Shown piece after piece: positions 8,977 to 18,204 of a stretch of DNA of 64,000 nucleotides. How positions within the stretch are numbered: position 1 is the first letter of the stretch; every line of letters begins with the position of its first letter. The DNA is taken from contig NZ_JBLXJC010000003.1 in the NCBI RefSeq assembly GCF_048269205.1, positions 1-64,000 of the forward strand. The letters are read 5' to 3'. This stretch comes from Emcibacter sp048269205 (GTDB lineage: Bacteria > Pseudomonadota > Alphaproteobacteria > Sphingomonadales > Emcibacteraceae). The translations under genes were made by a program, and so were the position numbers. The notes under the pieces were generated by a model. The model did not search any database. It was not told where the DNA came from and was given only the letters and a program-made list of their open reading frames with translations.

Positions 8977-10191
8977 ATGTCCGCAATAAGGAACTATAGC
9001 GTGGTCACCGCCGCTTACTGGGGCTTTACCCTCAGTGACGGCGCCCTTCGCATGCTGGTGCTGCTGCATTTCCATGCCCTGGGCTACAGCCCGCTGGAGC
9101 TCGCCACCCTGTTCCTGCTCTATGAAGTGATGGGCATGGTCACCAACCTGATCGGCGGCTGGGTCGGCAGCCGTCTGGGGCTCAATTTCACCCTCTATCT
9201 GGGATTGGCGCTGCAGGTCTGCGCCCTGATGTTGCTGTCCCTGCTCGATCCGCTGTGGACCAAAGACTTTTCCGTGCTCTATGTGCTGCTGGTGCAGGGG
9301 CTTGCCGGGGTGGCCAAGGATTTCACCAAGATGAGCGCCAAAAGCGCGCTCAAACTGATTGTTCCGCCTGAAGAAGAGGGTGGAAAAGAAGGCACCCTGT
9401 TCAAATGGGTGGCGCTGCTCACCGGTTCCAAAAATACTCTCAAAGGCATCGGCTTTTTCCTTGGCGGCTTCCTTTTAAGCCTGGTCGGCTATGCGCACTC
9501 CCTCTATCTGATGGCGGCGGTGCTGGCGGGGGTCCTGATCCTCTGCCCGCTGGTGCTGCCCGCCGGTTTCGGTCAGCTTAAAAGCAAAGTCAAATTCACC
9601 GCGCTTTTGTCCAAAAGCCGGGACATCAATATCCTGTCCGCCGCCCGGCTGTTCCTGTTCGGCGCCCGGGACGTGTGGTTTGTGGTCGGCCTGCCGCTGT
9701 TCCTCTATGATATCGCGGGCTTCAGCTTCACCGCCACCGGCACCCTGATGGCGGCCTGGGTGATCGGCTACGGCTTTGTGCAGGCGGCGGCGCCCGGCAT
9801 TTTACGGGGGAACCAGGACCCCCGCGGCCTGTTCTGGGTTATCCTGTTGGCCCTGATCCCCTTTGCCATGGCGGTGCTGGAAGTCACACCCCTCGACTTC
9901 ACCATTGTCGTGCTCGCGGGCCTGGCCCTGTTCGGCGTCATTTTTGCCGTCAACAGTGCCTTGCACAGCTACCTGATCCTGAAATATTCCGAACGGGATC
10001 ATGTGGCCCTCAATGTGGGTTTTTATTATATGGCCAATGCGGCAGGACGGCTTGTCGGCACGATTCTGTCCGGCCTCAGCTATCAGTGGGGCGGGATCAC
10101 CGCCTGCCTGATCACCTCCGGTATCATGCTGGTTGTGGCTGCCTTTTTCACCCTTTTCCTGCCCGGACCGGCAAAGGTCCTGTCATCATAA
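8977..10191 (+). CDS. arsJ: Organoarsenical efflux MFS transporter ArsJ
   Basis: 404 residues with about 11-12 hydrophobic helices. The N-terminal part (YWGFTLSDGALRMLVLL) and the loop GVAKDFTKMSAKSALK near residue 112 are characteristic of ArsJ. ArsJ is the efflux permease for 1-arseno-3-phosphoglycerate, which decays outside to arsenate. The order arsR-gapdh-arsJ matches the known resistance operon. No arsC, arsB or arsH is seen in the window, so this may be the main local route for arsenate detoxification. Confidence 0.9.
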   Translation: MSAIRNYSVVTAAYWGFTLSDGALRMLVLLHFHALGYSPLELATLFLLYEVMGMVTNLIGGWVGSRLGLNFTLYLGLALQVCALMLLSLLDPLWTKDFSVLYVLLVQGLAGVAKDFTKMSAKSALKLIVPPEEEGGKEGTLFKWVALLTGSKNTLKGIGFFLGGFLLSLVGYAHSLYLMAAVLAGVLILCPLVLPAGFGQLKSKVKFTALLSKSRDINILSAARLFLFGARDVWFVVGLPLFLYDIAGFSFTATGTLMAAWVIGYGFVQAAAPGILRGNQDPRGLFWVILLALIPFAMAVLEVTPLDFTIVVLAGLALFGVIFAVNSALHSYLILKYSERDHVALNVGFYYMANAAGRLVGTILSGLSYQWGGITACLITSGIMLVVAAFFTLFLPGPAKVLSS

Positions 10192-10267
10192 CGCCATAAA
10201 AGCTTCCCTGCGGAGTCACAATTGCCTGTTACAAAGCCACCATGTACAGGCAAAAGGGTATGAATCA

Positions 10268-11089
10268 TTGCTGAAAGAAAACAAGCGGAAGTACAGGGCG
10301 CTTTTCCTTTCCGATATTCACCTGGGCACCAAAGGGTGCAAGGCCGAATATCTTCTCGAATTTCTTAAATATCACGACGCTGACACCATCTATCTGGTGG
10401 GTGACATCGTCGACGGCTGGCGCCTGCAAAAAGGCTGGTACTGGCCCCAGGCGCATAATGACGTGGTGCAGAAAATGCTGCGCAAGGTGCGCAAGGGCAC
10501 CGAGATGTTTTATGTCACCGGAAATCACGACGAATTCCTGCGCGACTATCTCGGCAGCCACTTCGGCGGCATCGAGGTGGTCAATGAAGTCATCCACGAG
10601 GATGCGACCGGCAAGAAATATCTGGTGGTGCACGGGGATGCCTATGACGGCGTGCTGCTGAACGCCCGCTGGCTGGCAAAGCTCGGCGACTGGGCCTATG
10701 AGACGGCACTGAAGATGAACAACTGGTATAACTTCTGCCGCCGCAAGCTCGGCTTCGGCTACTGGTCTCTCAGCGCCTATCTCAAGCTCAAGGTCAAGAA
10801 TGCGGTCAAGTTCATGACCGATTTCGAAGACATTCTGGCCCAGGAAGCCCGCAAGCGCGAGCTCGACGGGGTGATCTGCGGCCACATCCACCACGCCCAG
10901 ATCAAGATGATCGACGAGATTGTCTATATGAACGACGGCGACTGGGTGGAAAGCTGCACGGCGCTGGTGGAAAACCTCGACGGCACTTTCGAGATCATCA
11001 ACTGGGCCGAAGAGCGCAAAACAATGCTGAACCTCCGCAAGGACAGTAAAAAGTCGAAAGACAAAGACATGGAAAGCCTGGTAGCCTGA
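10268..11089 (+). CDS. LpxH-like metallophosphoesterase
   Basis: About 273 residues from a TTG start at 10268 with AAAGGG 10 nt upstream. The frame stays open back into arsJ, but no other plausible start exists. Calcineurin-like metal-site motifs are present in order: LSDIHLG, VGDIVDGW, GNHDEF, VHGDAYD and GHIHHAQ. This places it with UDP-2,3-diacylglucosamine diphosphatase-like enzymes of lipid A synthesis. Members of this size, paired with a glycosyltransferase, may act on another lipid-linked nucleotide sugar, so I do not assign lpxH. It overlaps the glycosyltransferase by TGATG. Confidence 0.8.
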   Translation: MLKENKRKYRALFLSDIHLGTKGCKAEYLLEFLKYHDADTIYLVGDIVDGWRLQKGWYWPQAHNDVVQKMLRKVRKGTEMFYVTGNHDEFLRDYLGSHFGGIEVVNEVIHEDATGKKYLVVHGDAYDGVLLNARWLAKLGDWAYETALKMNNWYNFCRRKLGFGYWSLSAYLKLKVKNAVKFMTDFEDILAQEARKRELDGVICGHIHHAQIKMIDEIVYMNDGDWVESCTALVENLDGTFEIINWAEERKTMLNLRKDSKKSKDKDMESLVA

Positions 11090-12105
11090 TGAAGATCCTG
11101 ATTGTTACCGACGCCGCCCCACCCCAGGTCAACGGCGTTGTCCGCACCCTGACCCAGTTGCAGAAGGAATGCGCCGATCTCGGCCATCAGGTCGATTTCA
11201 TCACCCCGGTCGATTGTTTCACCCTGCCCAACCCGCTTTATCCGGAAGTGCGGCTCAGCCTGTTTGCCCAGAAAAAAGTCCGCGACTATCTGGACAGGGA
11301 AAAGCCGGATGCGATCCATATCGCCACCGAAGGACCTTTGGGCTGTGCGGCTCGCCGGGTGTGCCTCAAGGAAAACCTGGCTTTCACCACCAGTTACCAC
11401 ACCAATTTCCCGACCTATTTTTACCAGAAGATGCGCGTGCCCCGCAGCGTCAGCTACACCGTCATCCGCTGGTTCCACAATGCCTCGGCCGGAGTGATGG
11501 TCGCCACCGAAGCCGTCAAACAGGAACTTCGGGATTTCCGCATCACCAACCTGATGGACTGGACCCGCGGTGTGGATACCACCCTGTTCCGCCCCACGGA
11601 CGAAAAGGTCATGGACCTTGAAGGCCCCGTCTACATCCATGTGGGCCGGGTGTCGCTGGAAAAGAATATCAATGAATTCCTCGATCTGGACCTCGACGGC
11701 ACAAAAGTAGTGATCGGCGGCGGTCCCGACCTGGAAAACCTGAAACGGAAATATCCGGACGCCATCTTCACCGGCCCCAAATTCGGTGAGGAACTTGTCC
11801 AATATTATAATCTGGGCGATGTCTTTGTGTTCCCGAGCCGCTTTGACACTTTCGGCCTGGTGCTGCTGGAAGCGCTGGCCTGCGGCGTGCCCGTCGCCGC
11901 CTATCCGGTCAACGGCCCCATTGATGTGATCGGTGACAGCGGCGCCGGCATCCTGGATCATGACCTGAAGAAAGCTGTCGAGGGTGCCCTGAGAATCTCC
12001 CCTCAGTACTGCCGCGACTATGCCATGACATTTTCCTGGCAGAACAGTGCCCGCCAGTTCCTCGATAATCTGGTTCTTATCGGTGACAATCGCAAGGCGG
12101 CTTGA
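11089..12105 (+). CDS. GT4-type glycosyltransferase
   Basis: 338 residues with a GT-B fold. The N-terminal acceptor domain starts with ILIVTDAAPPQVNGVVRT, and the C-terminal nucleotide-sugar site carries FPSRFDTFGLVLLEALACG near residue 246-264 (the E-x7-E retaining motif). It resembles MgtA/SQD2-like mannosyl- or glucosyltransferases that decorate diacylglycerol or other lipids. Its start overlaps the stop of the phosphoesterase, so the two are translationally coupled and probably act on one envelope glycolipid. The donor sugar cannot be read from sequence. Confidence 0.8.
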   Translation: MKILIVTDAAPPQVNGVVRTLTQLQKECADLGHQVDFITPVDCFTLPNPLYPEVRLSLFAQKKVRDYLDREKPDAIHIATEGPLGCAARRVCLKENLAFTTSYHTNFPTYFYQKMRVPRSVSYTVIRWFHNASAGVMVATEAVKQELRDFRITNLMDWTRGVDTTLFRPTDEKVMDLEGPVYIHVGRVSLEKNINEFLDLDLDGTKVVIGGGPDLENLKRKYPDAIFTGPKFGEELVQYYNLGDVFVFPSRFDTFGLVLLEALACGVPVAAYPVNGPIDVIGDSGAGILDHDLKKAVEGALRISPQYCRDYAMTFSWQNSARQFLDNLVLIGDNRKAA

Positions 12106-12228
12106 TCAGCCGCGATCCTCTCCTGTAGAATAAAAAATTAAATCACTGATACGATGCTTGATCTGGGACAATGAAATCCCCACATCAGTGTCCGAAAGTG
12201 GTACAAAATCACAAAGGAGAAAAATACC

Positions 12229-12582
12229 ATGGAACAGCCCCTTCAGATCGTGTTCGACAGTCTTGACGCCAGCCCGGCCATGGAACAGCTGATCAAGGAA
12301 AAAAGCCAGAAACTGGAGCGTTTTTTCCATCATATCACCGACGCCAAGGTAATTGTCTCCAAGGACCACAAACACCACGTCAAGGGCAATGAATTCCATG
12401 TCACTATCGAGGTCAACGTCCCCGGCAAGAAACTGGTGGTCAGCAAGGACCCCGGCACCCATGAGCGCCACGAGGAACTTTTACCGACCCTGAATGACGC
12501 CTTCAACGCCATGGTCCGCCAGCTCGAAGATTATGCCGCCAAGCTGCGCGGCGATGTCAAACATCACGAAACAACGGAATAA
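12229..12582 (+). CDS. hpf: Ribosome hibernation promoting factor, short form
   Basis: 117 residues with the HPF/RaiA beta-alpha fold: LQIVFDSLDASPAME at the start, an amphipathic helix with KSQKLERFF, and NAMVRQLEDYAAKLR near the end. It has an AAAGGAGAAAA ribosome site. The protein binds 30S at the decoding site and stabilises inactive ribosomes in stationary phase. It lacks the C-terminal dimerisation domain of long HPF. It is not next to rpoN or ptsN as in many Proteobacteria. Confidence 0.85.
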   Translation: MEQPLQIVFDSLDASPAMEQLIKEKSQKLERFFHHITDAKVIVSKDHKHHVKGNEFHVTIEVNVPGKKLVVSKDPGTHERHEELLPTLNDAFNAMVRQLEDYAAKLRGDVKHHETTE

Positions 12583-12690
12583 AGAAAACCGTTCACAAAT
12601 TACTGAAGGGGAAAGGTCTGGACAAAATGTCTGCCTTTCCCTAAATAAGTTATCTGTTTTTTTGGAATTATTATAATAAGGAGTCCCCCG

Positions 12691-13629
12691 ATGTCAGAAG
12701 CCCGGCATTCCCGCCTGATTATTCTCGGTTCCGGCCCGGCCGGATATACGGCAGCCATCTATGCGGCCCGCGCCATGCTTGAGCCCCTTCTGATCCAGGG
12801 CATGCAGCCCGGCGGCCAGCTCACCACCACCACCGACGTGGAAAACTATCCCGGTTTTGCCGATGTGATCCAGGGCCCCTGGCTGATGGAACAGATGCAG
12901 AAACAGGCCGAGCATGTGGGCACGGAAATGGTTGCCGACTATATTATCGACGTGGACTTCTCGAAAAAGCCCTATACCCTCAAAGGCGACAGCGGCCAGA
13001 CCTATACCTGCGACTCGCTGATCATCTGCACCGGCGCCCAGGCCAAATGGCTGGGTGATCCGAGCGAGGAAAAATTCAAGGGCTTTGGCGTTTCCGCCTG
13101 TGCCACCTGTGACGGATTTTTCTACCGCAACAAGGAAGTGGCTGTGATCGGCGGCGGCAATACCGCCGTTGAGGAAGCCCTGTTCCTGACCAACTTTGCC
13201 AGCAAGGTGACCCTGATCCACCGCCGCGACAGCCTGCGCGCCGAGAAGATCCTGCAGGACCGCCTGCTGAACCATGAAAAAATCGAGGTGATCTGGGATC
13301 ATGCCCTGGACGAGGTTCTGGGCGATGAGGATCCGCTGGGTGTGACCGGCCTGCGCATCAAAAGCACAAAGACCGGTGAAACCCGGGAAATCCCGATCCA
13401 CGGCCTGTTCGTTGCCATCGGCCATGCCCCGGCGACCGAGCTGTTCAAAGGCAAGCTGGATATGAAGGACAACGGCTACATCATCACCGCACCGGACAGC
13501 ACCCTGACCAGCATCGAAGGCGTTTACGCCGCCGGTGATGTCACAGACGACATCTTCCGCCAGGCGGTGACTTCCGCCGGAATGGGTTGTATGGCCGCCC
13601 TGGAAGCAGAGAAATACCTGGCCCACTAG
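12691..13629 (+). CDS. trxB: Thioredoxin reductase
   Basis: 312 residues, the usual bacterial length. The FAD-binding loop GSGPAGYTAAIYAARA is at the N-terminus, the redox CATC motif (SACATCDG) near residue 134-139, and the NADPH-binding GGGNTAVEEALFL near 151. The C-terminal FAD site is YAAGDVTDD. It transfers electrons from NADPH to thioredoxin in the cytoplasm. It has a TAAGGAG ribosome site and is followed by a strong terminator. Confidence 0.95.
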   Translation: MSEARHSRLIILGSGPAGYTAAIYAARAMLEPLLIQGMQPGGQLTTTTDVENYPGFADVIQGPWLMEQMQKQAEHVGTEMVADYIIDVDFSKKPYTLKGDSGQTYTCDSLIICTGAQAKWLGDPSEEKFKGFGVSACATCDGFFYRNKEVAVIGGGNTAVEEALFLTNFASKVTLIHRRDSLRAEKILQDRLLNHEKIEVIWDHALDEVLGDEDPLGVTGLRIKSTKTGETREIPIHGLFVAIGHAPATELFKGKLDMKDNGYIITAPDSTLTSIEGVYAAGDVTDDIFRQAVTSAGMGCMAALEAEKYLAH

Positions 13630-13650
13630 AAGCAGGTTAAAAAGAACGTC

Positions 13651-13678
13651 AAAAAGGAGGCCAGAGCGCCTCCTTTTT
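13651..13678. terminator. Rho-independent terminator after trxB
   Basis: AAAAAGGAGGC (13651-13661) and GCCTCCTTTTT (13668-13678) form a perfect 11-bp stem with a 6-nt loop and a T-run, 22 bases after the trxB stop. Confidence 0.9.
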
Positions 13679-13767
13679 CATGCCCCCGCCCAGATGGACA
13701 AGATTGACCGCCAGGGCCCATACCGGTACAGTTCATACTCACCTAAAAAATAAAAGAGGGATATGTC

Positions 13768-15960
13768 ATGAACTCCACCCGGCTCAAGAGCCTGGTCCTG
13801 TTGCCGCTGGTACTGGGCCTCCTCTCCTGCGATTCATCAGAAACAGATATGACCCAAGAAAAATCAGAATATAGTGCGGCGGCTGACAGCGTCTCTGTGG
13901 CAACCATGAAACATCCCCTTCTGGCCGAATGGTCCGGCCCCTACCAGGGAGTGCCGGCCTTTGACGAAATGGAAGATATACTTCCCCGCCTGAAAGACGA
14001 CCTGCGGAAAGGCATGGCCGAGACACTGGCGGAAATTGACGCCATTACGGACAATACAGAACCGGCCACATTTGAAAATACCATCGTCGCCCTGGAACGC
14101 AGCGGCAAGGCGCTCGACAGGTTGTTCACCTATTGGGGCATCTGGTCGAGCAACATGTCCAGCCCTGAATTCCGCGACATCCAGAAGGAAATGGTGCCGG
14201 AACTGTCCGATTTTGAGTCCAAAATCAATCAGAATAAAACGCTGTTCGCCCGGGTTCGGGCCGTCTATGAAGGCGCCGCAGTCAAAAGCCTGCGCCCGGA
14301 CCAGCAACGCCTTGTCAAACTGGTCTATGATGGCTTTGCCCGCAATGGCGCCCCCCTGGAAGGCAAAGCGAAAGAGCGCTATGCGGAAATCGAAAAACAG
14401 CTGGCCGAGCTCTATACCACCTTCTCCAACAACCTGCTGGCGGACGAGGAAAATTACGTCCATTACCTGACCGAAGACCAGTTGTCCGGCCTGCCGGATT
14501 CGGTGATTGATGCAGCCCGGGCGGCCGCCACCGCCGCCGGACAAGACGGCAAATACGCCATCCTCAATACCCGTTCCTCCATGGACCCCTTCCTGACCTT
14601 CTCTGACGAGCGGGAGCTTCGGGAAAAAGTCTGGCGCACCTATTACAATCGCGGCGACAACGGCGACCAATATGACAATAACGCGCTTATTGCCGAAATC
14701 CTGAAACTGCGTGATGAGCGTGTCGCCCTGCTGGGCTATGACAATTACGCCCAGTGGCGGCTTGAAGACCGCATGGCCAAAACACCCGAGCAGGCCATGG
14801 ACCTGATGCAGGCCGTCTGGCCGGCGGCCATCGCCCGCGTGCGCGAAGAAGTGGCCGACATGCAGGCCATTGCCGATGCGTCAGGGGCCGGCATCACCAT
14901 CGAGCCCTGGGATTATCGCTATTATGCGGAAAAGGTCCGCAAGGCCAAATATGATCTGGACAGTGACGAAGTGAAACAATACCTGCAGCTGGACAAGCTG
15001 CGCGAGGCCATGTTCTATGTGGCCGGCCGCCTGTTCAGGTTCGACTTCACCCCCGTGCCCGAAGGATCGGTCCCGGTGTTCCATCCCGATGTGAAGGTCT
15101 GGGAAGTCACCAACAGCGACACCGGAGAACATATCGGACTCTGGTATCTTGATCCCTTTGCTCGCAAGGGCAAGCGGTCCGGCGCCTGGGCCACCACCTA
15201 CCGCAGCCATACCACCTTTGACGGCAAGGAAAATGTGCTGTCCGCCAACAACAGCAATTTCACCAAGGGAGCGCCCGGGGAACCGGTGCTGATTTCCTGG
15301 GATGACGCGGAAACCTATTTCCATGAATTCGGCCATGCCCTGCATTATCTGTCCTCCAATGTCGCCTATCCGACCCTGAACGGCGGCGTGCGCGACTATA
15401 CGGAGTTCCAGTCCCAGCTTCTGGAAAACTGGCTGAGCACCGACGAGGTGATCAATAACTATCTGGTTCATTATGAAACCGGCGAGCCGATCCCGGCGGA
15501 GCTTATCGCCAAGATCAAAAAAGCGGCCACCTTCAACGAGGGATTCAAGACCACTGAATATCTGGCCTCCGCCCTCATCGACATGAAACTGCACACCATT
15601 GATCCGGAAGGCCTTGATGTGGACAAGTTCGAGCGCGAGACGCTCGCCGCCCTCAACATGCCGAAGGAACTACCCATGCGCCACCGCACACCACAGTTCG
15701 GGCATGCCTTCTCGGGCGAGGGATATTCCGCGGGCTATTACGGCTATATGTGGGCGGAAGTGCTGACCGCCGATGCGGCCGAGGCTTTCGAACAAGCCCC
15801 GGGGGGATTCTATGATGAGGACCTGGCCGCCAGACTGGTCGAGCATCTGTTTGCCGTCAGGAATGCAGTCGATCCGGCAGAGGCCTACCGGGCCTTCCGC
15901 GGCCGGGATGCGGACGTGGCGCCGCTGATGCGCTCCCGTGGTTTTCCAGTACCTGAGTAA
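13768..15960 (+). CDS. M3 family peptidyl-dipeptidase, lipoprotein
   Basis: 730 residues. The zinc site HEFGH is at 519-523, with the downstream glutamate helix (RDYTEFQSQLLENW) as third ligand, which defines the M3 oligopeptidase/Dcp family. The N-terminus LVLLPLVLGLLSCDSS looks like a lipoprotein signal with the lipobox cysteine at about residue 21, so the enzyme probably sits in the periplasm on a membrane anchor. Dcp-type enzymes remove C-terminal dipeptides from peptides. It stands alone downstream of the trxB terminator. Confidence 0.88.
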   Translation: MNSTRLKSLVLLPLVLGLLSCDSSETDMTQEKSEYSAAADSVSVATMKHPLLAEWSGPYQGVPAFDEMEDILPRLKDDLRKGMAETLAEIDAITDNTEPATFENTIVALERSGKALDRLFTYWGIWSSNMSSPEFRDIQKEMVPELSDFESKINQNKTLFARVRAVYEGAAVKSLRPDQQRLVKLVYDGFARNGAPLEGKAKERYAEIEKQLAELYTTFSNNLLADEENYVHYLTEDQLSGLPDSVIDAARAAATAAGQDGKYAILNTRSSMDPFLTFSDERELREKVWRTYYNRGDNGDQYDNNALIAEILKLRDERVALLGYDNYAQWRLEDRMAKTPEQAMDLMQAVWPAAIARVREEVADMQAIADASGAGITIEPWDYRYYAEKVRKAKYDLDSDEVKQYLQLDKLREAMFYVAGRLFRFDFTPVPEGSVPVFHPDVKVWEVTNSDTGEHIGLWYLDPFARKGKRSGAWATTYRSHTTFDGKENVLSANNSNFTKGAPGEPVLISWDDAETYFHEFGHALHYLSSNVAYPTLNGGVRDYTEFQSQLLENWLSTDEVINNYLVHYETGEPIPAELIAKIKKAATFNEGFKTTEYLASALIDMKLHTIDPEGLDVDKFERETLAALNMPKELPMRHRTPQFGHAFSGEGYSAGYYGYMWAEVLTADAAEAFEQAPGGFYDEDLAARLVEHLFAVRNAVDPAEAYRAFRGRDADVAPLMRSRGFPVPE

Positions 15961-15968
15961 AAATCACC

Positions 15969-15996
15969 CTCCCCCTGAATCTCATTTCAGGGGGAG
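15969..15996. repeat. Perfect intergenic hairpin
   Basis: CTCCCCCTGAA (15969-15979) and TTCAGGGGGAG (15986-15996) form a perfect 11-bp stem with a 6-nt loop between the M3 peptidase and the next gene. No T-run follows, so it may be an mRNA-stabilising or processing element rather than a true terminator. Confidence 0.6.
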
Positions 15997-16018
15997 CCAC
16001 CTTTGAAAGGAAACGGAC

Positions 16019-16894
16019 ATGAAACGGAAACCCCCACAGGAAGTTTACGATCTGTATGACGGATATTGCCATGGTGACATGGACCGGCGAAGTTTCATGA
16101 ACCGGCTCGGCACCTATGCGGTCGGCGGGGTAACCATGGCGGCACTGCTGGAAAGCGTCATGCCCGATTACGCCAGCGCCCAGGAAGTGGCCGGGGATGA
16201 CAAGCGCATTGTCGCCGAACGCATCACCTATCCCTCCCCCAAGGGGGCCGGTACCATGGGCGGGCTTTATGTGCGCCCTGCCAAGGCCAGTGGCAAGCTG
16301 TCCGGCATTGTGGTGATCCATGAAAACCGGGGGCTTAATCCCTATGTGGAGGATGTGGCCCGCCGGGCGGCGCTTGGCGGATACCAGGTGCTGGCCCCGG
16401 ACGCGCTCTATCCTTTAGGCGGCTATCCCGGCAATGATGATGACGGCCGGACCATGCAGCGACAGCGCGACCCGGAACAAATGTTCGAGGATTTTGTTGC
16501 CGCCGTCCATTACCTGCAAAAGCATAAGAACAGCACCGGCAAAGTGGGATGTGTGGGCTTTTGCTATGGCGGCGGGGTGTCAAACCTGTTGGCGGCCCGG
16601 GTGCCGGACCTGGCCGCGGCGGTCCCCTTTTACGGCCGCGAGGCGCCGCTCGATGAAGTGGCCAATATCAAGGCCCCGCTGATGATCCATCTGGCAAGTC
16701 TCGACAAACGGATCAACGAGGGCTGGCCCGCTTATGAGGCGGCACTGAAAAAACACGGCAAACAATATGAAATGTATATGTATGACGGCGCCAACCACGG
16801 CTTCCATAACTATTCCACCAGCCGTTACGACGCCGAGGACGCCGCGCTGGCCTGGGAACGCACCATGAGTTTCTTTAAGAAACACCTGGGCTGA
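16019..16894 (+). CDS. Dienelactone hydrolase family protein, probably exported
   Basis: 291 residues. The alpha/beta hydrolase core carries the DLH-type nucleophile elbow GFCYGGG with Cys182, an acid in the SLDKRINEG region near residue 226, and the catalytic histidine in GANHGFHNY near 260. The N-terminus has RRSFMNRLGTYAVGGVTMAALL, resembling a twin-arginine-type signal with an RRSF pair, so it may be exported. This architecture is a known subgroup of YghX/DLH-like hydrolases. Its substrate is unknown. It lies head-to-head at the 3' end with ligB, only 8 bases away, so an aromatic link is possible but not shown. Confidence 0.8.
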   Translation: MKRKPPQEVYDLYDGYCHGDMDRRSFMNRLGTYAVGGVTMAALLESVMPDYASAQEVAGDDKRIVAERITYPSPKGAGTMGGLYVRPAKASGKLSGIVVIHENRGLNPYVEDVARRAALGGYQVLAPDALYPLGGYPGNDDDGRTMQRQRDPEQMFEDFVAAVHYLQKHKNSTGKVGCVGFCYGGGVSNLLAARVPDLAAAVPFYGREAPLDEVANIKAPLMIHLASLDKRINEGWPAYEAALKKHGKQYEMYMYDGANHGFHNYSTSRYDAEDAALAWERTMSFFKKHLG

Positions 16895-16902
16895 AATCAG
16901 GG

Positions 16903-17742
16903 TCAGTCACATTCCAGCACGATATGGCCAACGGCAGTGTTGGATATGGCCACATGGTAATGCCGGTGGATTTCCTTCACGTTATCGCCGAGCGCGCCGC
17001 GCATGATCAGCCACATGACGGTCTCCAGCCCTTCGGTGCCGGTCTCGCGGATATATTCCACCTTGGGAATTTCAGCGAGTTCCTCAGGCTTATCAGCCAG
17101 ACGGTCCATAAAGGCCTGATCCCATTCCGCATTGATGATGCCGGCCCTTTTGCCCTGCAGCTGGTGGCTCATGCCGCCAGTGCCCCAGACCTGCACGTTG
17201 AGGTCCTCGTCATAGCTTTCCACCGCCTTGCGGATAGCCTTGCCCAGGTTATAACAACGCCGGCCGCTGGCCACCGGATAGACCACCGTGTTCATGGCGA
17301 TCGGTATCACCTTGCAGGGCCATTCTTCCGGCTGACCGAACATCAGGGACAGCGGCACGGTCAGGCCGTGATCCACTTCCATCTCGTTGATGATGGTAAG
17401 ATCGAAGTCATCTTCAATCACTGAATGGGTGATATGCCAGGCTAGGTCCGGGTGGCCCTTGACCACCGGTACAGGACGGGCGCCAAAGCCCTCGTCAGCC
17501 GGTTTGAATTCCTCGCCACAGCCGATGGCAAAGGTGGGGATGATCTTCAGGTCAAAAGCCGAGGCATGGTCGTTATAGACCAGGATCACCACATCGGGCT
17601 TCTCCTGCTCCTCCCACTTCTTTGTGAATTCATAGCCGTCGAAAAGGGGCTTGAAATAATCTGTCTGGGTCTGGTCGGTATCAACAGCCCGACCGATCAG
17701 CGGCACATGGGATGTGCCGACACCTGCTGTAATACGCGCCAT
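16903..17742 (-). CDS. ligB: Protocatechuate 4,5-dioxygenase beta subunit
   Basis: 279 residues, the class III extradiol dioxygenase catalytic subunit. With the ATG at 17742 the first iron ligand falls at His12 (GTSHVP), as in Sphingobium LigB. The second is His59 in VYNDHASAF, the glutamate ligand lies in the ETGTEGLETVMW helix, and the catalytic histidine is in TGGMSHQLQG. The stretch PTFAIGCGEEFKPADEG is also typical. It opens the protocatechuate ring to 4-carboxy-2-hydroxymuconate semialdehyde. Its start overlaps the ligA stop (TAATG), giving 1:1 coupling. A separate alpha subunit argues for LigAB and against single-chain gallate dioxygenase. Confidence 0.92.
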   Translation of the reverse strand: MARITAGVGTSHVPLIGRAVDTDQTQTDYFKPLFDGYEFTKKWEEQEKPDVVILVYNDHASAFDLKIIPTFAIGCGEEFKPADEGFGARPVPVVKGHPDLAWHITHSVIEDDFDLTIINEMEVDHGLTVPLSLMFGQPEEWPCKVIPIAMNTVVYPVASGRRCYNLGKAIRKAVESYDEDLNVQVWGTGGMSHQLQGKRAGIINAEWDQAFMDRLADKPEELAEIPKVEYIRETGTEGLETVMWLIMRGALGDNVKEIHRHYHVAISNTAVGHIVLECD

Positions 17743-18131
17743 TACTGCCAATCCTTCAAACTACGGTTTCCTTCTGCCGGGCGACCGCCTTTGGCCAGCA
17801 TCTCGGCATATTCATCTTCTGTCATATCGGTCATGGAGGCCACAGCCGTACGCACACTCACACCATCGGTGGCGGTGATTTTGACCAGGAAATAGACATT
17901 GCCGCCAAGCTCGATCAGGCGGGTCAGGTCACGGTCAATGACCGCCTGCTTCATGTCCTCAGTCAGCGGCCATTCATCAAGGTAAGCCCGCTCGTCAGCC
18001 AGGAACCTTTTCCGGTTCTCTTCCTTCATCAGGGACATGCAGAACTGGTTCAGGTGATAACCTTTCCGACACTGGGCAGAATCGAAAACCGTTGTTCCCG
18101 GTATATCTTTGTAAGGCTTATCAAGCGCCAT
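17742..18131 (-). CDS. ligA: Protocatechuate 4,5-dioxygenase alpha subunit
   Basis: 129 residues from the ATG at 18131, which has GGAG 7 nt upstream; the ATG at 18143 lacks a ribosome site. It contains KGYHLNQFCMSLMK and the ADERAYLDEW segment conserved in LigA, plus GGNVYFL. The subunit lids the LigB active site. It ends in a TAATG overlap with ligB and follows ligM by 73 bases in a probable ligM-ligA-ligB transcript. Confidence 0.92.
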   Translation of the reverse strand: MALDKPYKDIPGTTVFDSAQCRKGYHLNQFCMSLMKEENRKRFLADERAYLDEWPLTEDMKQAVIDRDLTRLIELGGNVYFLVKITATDGVSVRTAVASMTDMTEDEYAEMLAKGGRPAEGNRSLKDWQ

Positions 18132-18204
18132 GGGGGTCTCCATAAATAAGATTGCGGAATGCGGCGGAACCGGCAAGGGGCTCCGCCGCTGCAATAGCCT
18201 TGGC

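Noticed and set aside
7996..9075. A 359-codon minus-strand frame opposite gapdh and the start of arsJ
   Set aside because: It crosses two coupled plus-strand genes and has no recognisable domain.
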